Source: Tubulanus polymorphus (Eukaryota; Nemertea; Palaeonemertea; Tubulaniformes; Tubulanidae). Taken from it: DNA of 64,000 bases. Positions 58,799-64,000 of the stretch are shown here, piece after piece. How positions within the stretch are numbered: position 1 is the stretch's first letter; the number at the start of each line of letters is the position of its first letter. Under the pieces are notes generated by a model. That model was not told the origin of the DNA. It searched no databases and saw only the letters and a program-made list of their open reading frames with translations. The stretch lies in NCBI RefSeq assembly GCF_964204645.1, contig NC_134034.1, positions 11,341,414 to 11,405,413 on the forward strand, read 5' to 3'. A program made the position numbers and the translations under genes.

Positions 58799-60301
58799 AG
58801 TCTGGGACAGTGTTAGAATCATGATCCGCCGCATCAATCTGCAGGCTCTACAGAAACACCAGACATTCGATGACATTTTATAGGCAAACTTTCTAAAACT
58901 AAGCGTCCATACTTCGCATGTGTTCAGGACATCATATGAGACATTTTGAAAATGAACTACAAACACCAGACACTGGACATGAATATATACCTCATGCACA
59001 GCGAACTTCTTTCTTTTTTTCTGTTCAAATGTAGCCAAATAATAAAACTTTTCTAAAGAATAACAGAAACAAATCAGATACTAGATATTTTGATATACAG
59101 TGGCTTCATTCCGTATGTAGATTTTCAACGTAGTATTTTACAATCGACTTATTATGTATTTATGGAATGACATTGACATTAGTCGTGGAATCCAATAATG
59201 AAATAGGTTGTATCTTCATTATACAATACTGGAATGTGATGTCTTTAGTAGACGATCTCTTTTTGATGAATGCTTTAAAGATTGAATGTTTGCAGATGTC
59301 TGACTGAGGTTGCTTTTTGGAGCCGTAGATCGAGTGTTGCTAATGGACGAATTAGTAGGAACCATCGAACACCGATCTGGACACCAATAGAGTCTTTAGT
59401 GAATTTAATTTAGATGATTGCAAAGCGTCGGGCAATTTTCATAATGGGAAATGGTCGATATAGTGGAATAATGGTTGACCCGGCCGGCCACCTATCTACC
59501 CTGTACATTTTTAAATCATGACCAGGCTTTCGAAATCAGACCCGGTAGTTATAGAAATGAACTGATTATCAATTTTATTGAACTATAACCCAACAAGGTA
59601 TCATTTCTCTTCGGCCTAATGATTGATAATGATAATGGTAATTGATTTATTCATTTATATATTTATATTGCGTCGAACTGTGAACTAATCTGCGCGCGGT
59701 TTATTTCGCGAGAATAAGATACAGCACATACAGATATAGTCATCCGCACACGAGTGAAAATATATATATATATACGTCTTCAAAAGTAGATTTTGAGGTG
59801 ACGCATTTTCGATCGTGCAATTTTAGAAATATTTCGAAATATACGCTTGATTTTCTACTTGGTGAACGTTTGAATTTGTGGGCGTCGCCGACTTGTGTGA
59901 AATCAGGTGATTATCGTTTAGAATCTACAGAGTGACGACAGGGTGTGTCTATCCAGAGAACTGTGAGTCGGTCGACAGGAGCTCCCCGGATAGTTCCGGC
60001 TGATCTCTATCAACCTGGAGAGCTACAGAATCGAGAATGTTTCATGAAGTTCTCCGATCTTTCAGTGAATTGATTAAAACGACGCATACGTTAAACACTA
60101 TTTTGATGCACAAAGCGGAATTTGTGACCTGTTGTCTCATCACGCTGACAGTTCACGGGTGTCCAAGGCCTGAGCTAAAATCAGCCACGCTCGATTTATC
60201 ATTTTGACACCCTTTACTTACTCCCTCGACTGGACCCTGGAATATCATATATCAATATCTGCACACTATTTAGACTTCTGAGGTATTTCTGTTCGGCAGA
60301 T
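58799..60301 (+). other. 3' flank of GPCR copy 1 and leader of copy 2
   Basis: The 3' UTR carries AATAAA at 59041-59046. The flank to about 59690 and the leader from there to 60301 are repeated around copies 2 and 3. The palindrome ATATTTCGAAATAT lies at 59829-59842. Short frames such as the one starting MKMNYKH after copy 2 recur here only as flank sequence and are not genes. Confidence 0.65.
59041..59046 (+). terminator. GPCR copy 1 polyadenylation signal
   Basis: AATAAA in CCAAATAATAAAAC, about 245 bases after the stop codon and conserved in copy 2. Confidence 0.7.
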
Positions 60302-61315
60302 ATGAATACATCTTCAACTATGTCAGCTACCTCGACGACGATCGATCCTCTGCGAGGTTGTAAGATAAATGTCTCAACAGAATCTCGTATGTTTTATGAG
60401 ACAATCATAGGTTTTCCAATACAGTTTATCGGGTTCATTTTGAATGTTATTTGTTACTGTGTATTAAGGAAATTTCCGTTTAATTCTGGTTACTTTGTTC
60501 TACAAATGCTCGCTGTCACGGACGCTTTATATCTATTCATATCGATGCCACTGCACAGCATTGGGCTGCTTTGGGGTTATCTACGTTTTGGGAAGTTTTA
60601 CAAGTACGGAGTTTGGAAAGCATTTCTCCCGGAAATCGACCTCATACTTGTCCCGTTGACGGAATGCATGATGATAATCAGGAATTGGTTGGTGGTAATG
60701 CTCAGTCTTGAGCGTCTCATCGCCATTTATTTCCCGTTAAAATCCGGACTCTGGCTCACCAAGACATACATACGTCGTCTTACTATTGCGCTCTACGTCA
60801 TCGTTATCTGTGGCAACTACCACCAATTTGTTTTCGAAAAATACTATGGCTGGTCATCGTGTTACTACATCTATTCAAGATGGCGCTGGTACTATTATTA
60901 TGATCACAGAGAAATGTTGGGGACAATTAAGAGGTTTTCAGTAGTTATATTCGCATTCCTAATTCCATTTTTCGCACTGGTTGCCATAAATGTGATCATC
61001 TTGATCTTCATGATAAAGTATTTAGAAAGAAAAAGTCGCTCAGACTCGGCAGATAGTAAAGGCAGCTCCCAGTCTATAGCGAAAGCAACCAAAACAATAG
61101 CTTTGGTTGTCGTGGCTTTCTTCTTATTCGAGACGCCATCCGCCACATTGCAGGTACGTTACTGTGTTTATTTGCTTCAAGGTTGGGACGCGGCGCCCAT
61201 ATCTGACGAGCGTTTGTACGGACTGTTACTGAGTCAAATCGACTCTTTCGTCAATTTCTTCATCTATTTCATCGTCAACAAAAAATTTCGAACAGCTTTA
61301 ACGAAGTGTAAATAG
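60302..61315 (+). CDS. Class A GPCR, FMRFamide-receptor-like, copy 2
   Basis: Single exon, 337 aa. Same topology and motifs as copy 1 (GFILNVICY, LAVTD, SLERLIAIYFP, NFFIYFIV). It has four extra residues near the N terminus (MNTSSTMSATSTTIDPLRGC). The main differences from copy 1 lie in the extracellular loops: loop 1 GKFYKYGVWKAFLPE and loop 2 FEKYYGWSSCYYIYS followed by a tyrosine run WRWYYYYDHRE. TM6, TM7 and the tail are nearly identical to copy 1. The third loop has EKAT-side change SQSIAKATKT. It is a full-length, probably functional gene in a tandem array. Confidence 0.93.
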   Translation: MNTSSTMSATSTTIDPLRGCKINVSTESRMFYETIIGFPIQFIGFILNVICYCVLRKFPFNSGYFVLQMLAVTDALYLFISMPLHSIGLLWGYLRFGKFYKYGVWKAFLPEIDLILVPLTECMMIIRNWLVVMLSLERLIAIYFPLKSGLWLTKTYIRRLTIALYVIVICGNYHQFVFEKYYGWSSCYYIYSRWRWYYYYDHREMLGTIKRFSVVIFAFLIPFFALVAINVIILIFMIKYLERKSRSDSADSKGSSQSIAKATKTIALVVVAFFLFETPSATLQVRYCVYLLQGWDAAPISDERLYGLLLSQIDSFVNFFIYFIVNKKFRTALTKCK

Positions 61316-62802
61316 AGTCTGAGGCAGTGTTAGAATCACGATCCGCCGCATCAATCCACGGCTACAGAAACACAAGACATTCGACGGCATTTTATCGGCA
61401 AACTTTCAAAAACTGAGCGTCCACACTTCGCATGTGTTCAGGACATCATATGAGACATTTTGAAAATGAACTACAAACACCAGACACTGGACATGAATAT
61501 ATACCTCATGCACAGCGAACTTCTTTCTTTTTTTCTGTTCAAATGTAGCCAAATAATAAAAACCCTTTTAAGAATAACAGAAACAAATCAGATACTAGAT
61601 GTTTTGATATACAGTGGCTTCATTCCGTATGTAGATTTTCAACGTAGTATTTTACAATCGACTTATTATGTATTTATGGAATGACATTGACATTAGTCGT
61701 GGAATCCAATGAAATAGGTTGTATCTTCATTATACAATACTGGAATGTGATGTTTTTAGTAGACGATCTCTTTTTGATAAATGCTTTAAAGATTGAATGT
61801 TTGCAGATGTCTGACTGAGGTTGCTTTTTGGAGCCGTAGATCGAGTGTTGCTAATGGACGAATTAGTAGGAACCATCGAACACCGATCTGGACACCAATA
61901 GAGTCTTTAGTGAATTTAATTTAGATGATTGCAAAGCGTCGGGAAATTTTCATAATGGGAAATGGTCGATATAGTGGAATAATGGTTGACCCGGCCGGCC
62001 ACCTATCTACCCTGTACATTTTTAAATCATGACAAGGCTTTCGAAATCAGACCCGGTAGTTATAGAAATCAGATGATTATCAATTTTATTGAAAAATAAC
62101 CCAACAAGGTATCATTTCTCTTGGGCCTAATGATTGATAATGATAATGGTAATTGATTTATTCATTTATATTGCGTCGAACTGTGAACTAATCTGCGCGC
62201 GGTTTATTTCGCGAGAATAAAATACAGCACATACAGATATAGTCATCCGCACTCGAGTGAGAATATATATATATACGTCTTCAAAAGTAGATTTTGAGGT
62301 GACACATTTTCGATCGTGCAATTTTAGAAATATTTCGAAATATACGCTTGATTTTCTACTTGGTGAACGTTTGAATTTGTGGGCGTCGCCGACATGTGTG
62401 AAATCAGGTGATTATCGTTTAGAATCTACAGAGTGACGACAGGGTGTGTCTATACAGAGAACTGTGAATCGGTCGACAGGAGCTCCTCGGATAGTTCCGG
62501 CTGATCTCTATCAACCTGGAGAGCTACAGAATCGAGAATGTTACATGAAGTTCTTCGATCTTCCAGTGAATTGATTAAAACCACGCATACGTTAAACATC
62601 ATTTTGATGCACAAAGCGGAATTTGTGACCTGTTGTCTCATCACGCTGACAGTTCACGGGTGTCCAAGGCCTGAGCTAAAATCAGCCACGCTCGATTTAT
62701 CATTTTGACACCCTTTACTTACTCCATCGACTGGACCCTGGAATATCATATATCAATATCTGCACACTATTTGGACTTCTGAGGTATTTCTGTTCGGCAG
62801 AT
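61316..62802 (+). other. 3' flank of GPCR copy 2 and leader of copy 3
   Basis: Near-identical to 58799-60301. AATAAA at 61555-61560, palindrome ATATTTCGAAATAT at 62330-62343. No other gene is seen. Confidence 0.65.
61555..61560 (+). terminator. GPCR copy 2 polyadenylation signal
   Basis: AATAAA about 240 bases after the stop codon, at the same relative place as in copy 1. Confidence 0.7.
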
Positions 62803-63804
62803 ATGAAAACATCATCAATTACGTCGACGATCAATCCTCTGCGAGGTTGTAAGATAAATGTCTCAACAGAATCTCGTATGTTCTATGAGACAATCATAGG
62901 TTTTCCAATACAGTTTATCGGGTTCATTTTGAATGTTATTTGTTATTGTGTATTAAGGAAATTTCCGTTTAATTCTGGTTACTATGTTCTACAAATGCTC
63001 GCTGTCACGGACGCTTTATATCTATTCATATCGATGCCGATGCACAGCATTGGGCTGCTCTGGGGTTATCTACGTTTCGGGAAGTTTTACAAATACGGAA
63101 ATTGGAAAGCATTTCTCCCGGAAATCGACCTCATACTTTACCCGTTGATGGAATGCATGATGATAATCAGGAATTGGTTGGTGGTAATGCTCAGCCTTGA
63201 GCGTCTCATCGCTATTTATTTCCCGTTAAAATCCGGAATCTCGCTCACCAAGACATTCATACGTCGTCTTACTATTGCGCTCTACGTCATCATTATCTGC
63301 GGCAACTACCACCAATTTGCTTTCAAAAAATATTATGGCAGGTCATCGTGTTACTACATCTATTCAAGACGGCGCTGGTACTATTATTATGATCACAGTG
63401 AAATGTTGGGGACAATTAAGAAGTTTTCAGTAGTTATATTCGCATTCCTATTTCCATTTTTCGCACTGGTTGCCATAAATCTGATCATCCTGATTTTCAT
63501 GATAAGTTATCTAAAAAGACAAAGTCGCTCAGACTCGGCAGATAGTAAAGGCAGCTCCCAGACTATAGTGAAAGCAACTAGAACAATCGGTTTGATTGTC
63601 GTAGCTTTCTTCTTATTCGAGACGCCATCCGCCGCATTGCAGGTACGTTACTGTGTTTATTTGCTTCAAGGTTTGGACGCGGGACCCATATCTGGCGAGC
63701 GTTTGTACGGACTGTTACTGAGTCAAATCGACTCGTTCGTCAATTTCTTCATCTATTTCATCGTCAACAAAAAATTTCGAACAGCTTTAACGAAGTGTAA
63801 ATAG
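62803..63804 (+). CDS. Class A GPCR, FMRFamide-receptor-like, copy 3
   Basis: Single exon, 333 aa. N terminus MKTSSITSTINPLRGC is like copy 1 except that Lys2 removes the first glycosylation site, while loops 1 and 2 (GKFYKYGNWKAFLPE, FKKYYGRSSCYYIYSRRRW) are like copy 2. So the gene looks like a mosaic of the other two. The motifs LAVTD, SLERLIAIYFP and NFFIYFIV are intact. Small differences: ISLTKTF in loop 2 of the cytoplasmic side (LWLTKTY in the others) and LDAGPISGERL before TM7 (WDAAPISDERL in the others). The 3' flank continues to the window end. Confidence 0.93.
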   Translation: MKTSSITSTINPLRGCKINVSTESRMFYETIIGFPIQFIGFILNVICYCVLRKFPFNSGYYVLQMLAVTDALYLFISMPMHSIGLLWGYLRFGKFYKYGNWKAFLPEIDLILYPLMECMMIIRNWLVVMLSLERLIAIYFPLKSGISLTKTFIRRLTIALYVIIICGNYHQFAFKKYYGRSSCYYIYSRRRWYYYYDHSEMLGTIKKFSVVIFAFLFPFFALVAINLIILIFMISYLKRQSRSDSADSKGSSQTIVKATRTIGLIVVAFFLFETPSAALQVRYCVYLLQGLDAGPISGERLYGLLLSQIDSFVNFFIYFIVNKKFRTALTKCK

Positions 63805-64000
63805 AGTCTGAGGCAGTGTTAGAATCATGATCCGCCGCATCAATCTGCAGCTACAGAAACACCAGACATTCGACATTTTATCGGCAAACTTTCAAAAACT
63901 GATCGTCCATACTTCGCATGTGTTCAGGACATCGTGTGAGACATTTTGAAAATGAACTACAAACACGAGACACTGGACATGAATATATACCTCATGCACA
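63805..64000 (+). other. 3' flank of GPCR copy 3, cut by window end
   Basis: It matches the flanks of copies 1 and 2 up to the last base; the polyadenylation signal expected about 245 bases after the stop lies just outside. Confidence 0.7.

Larger units (their letters stand above)
57060..64000 (+). repeat. Triplicated segment, about 2.5 kb unit
   Basis: Three head-to-tail units, each with leader, intronless GPCR and about 900 bp of conserved 3' flank, start near 57060, 59690 and 62165. Units 2 and 3 are almost identical; unit 1 is more diverged. Unit 3 runs off the window. Confidence 0.92.

Noticed and set aside
61460-61684. 74-residue frame after GPCR copy 2
   Set aside because: It lies in the conserved 3' UTR and contains the polyadenylation signal; it is flank sequence carried along in the triplication.

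Overview
The window is nuclear DNA of an invertebrate animal. Genes are split by short GT-AG introns (roughly 0.1 to 2.5 kb), intergenic space is full of short inverted-repeat elements, SINEs and minisatellites, and the proteins are metazoan (PHGDH with the long C-terminal region, TMEM177, ICE2, a BTB-kelch protein, ARF1, FMRFamide-receptor-like GPCRs). A lophotrochozoan such as a mollusc, annelid, nemertean or brachiopod fits best, but that is inference. I rebuilt exon structures by hand from open frames, splice consensus and phase. Coordinates of introns and untranslated exons have no transcript support.

Layout, left to right. 1-3.5 kb: no gene, repeats only. 3.5-7.7 kb (+): TPR protein, probable assembly chaperone of ribosomal protein L4 (388 aa). 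9.6-17.9 kb (-): D-3-phosphoglycerate dehydrogenase PHGDH (551 aa, 10 exons). 18.4-28.2 kb (+): ICE2, little elongation complex subunit 2 (1294 aa, 15 exons), head to head with PHGDH. 28.9-30.9 kb: a 2-kb satellite of two alternating unit types. 30.9-35.1 kb (-): BTB-BACK-kelch protein (568 aa). 39.9-42.1 kb and 45.5-47.3 kb (+): two tandem ARF1-type GTPases with the same intron positions, separated by an array of CTCF-like motifs. 49.1-50.8 kb (-): TMEM177. 54.3-56.9 kb (+): start of a secreted or membrane sushi/HYR-like protein. 57.8-64 kb (+): three tandem, intronless class A GPCR genes in repeated units of about 2.5 kb.

The genes are not a pathway; this is ordinary mixed gene order. All three tail-to-tail gene junctions (ACL4/PHGDH, ICE2/kelch, ARF-b/TMEM177) carry a minisatellite. 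Head-to-head pairs share short upstream regions, most compactly PHGDH/ICE2 (503 bp between start codons).

The most noteworthy non-genic structures are: (i) a TTAA-flanked piggyBac-type MITE family, six copies, with empty-site evidence inside the window; (ii) a palindrome in a kelch-gene intron that carries hammerhead-ribozyme-like cores on both strands and is itself interrupted by a MITE with 43-44 bp perfect terminal repeats; (iii) patchy, exon-centred near-identity of the two ARF genes, indicating gene conversion; (iv) the four-fold CTCF-like array between them; (v) several short inverted-repeat families sharing GGGCC-AGTT-type ends.
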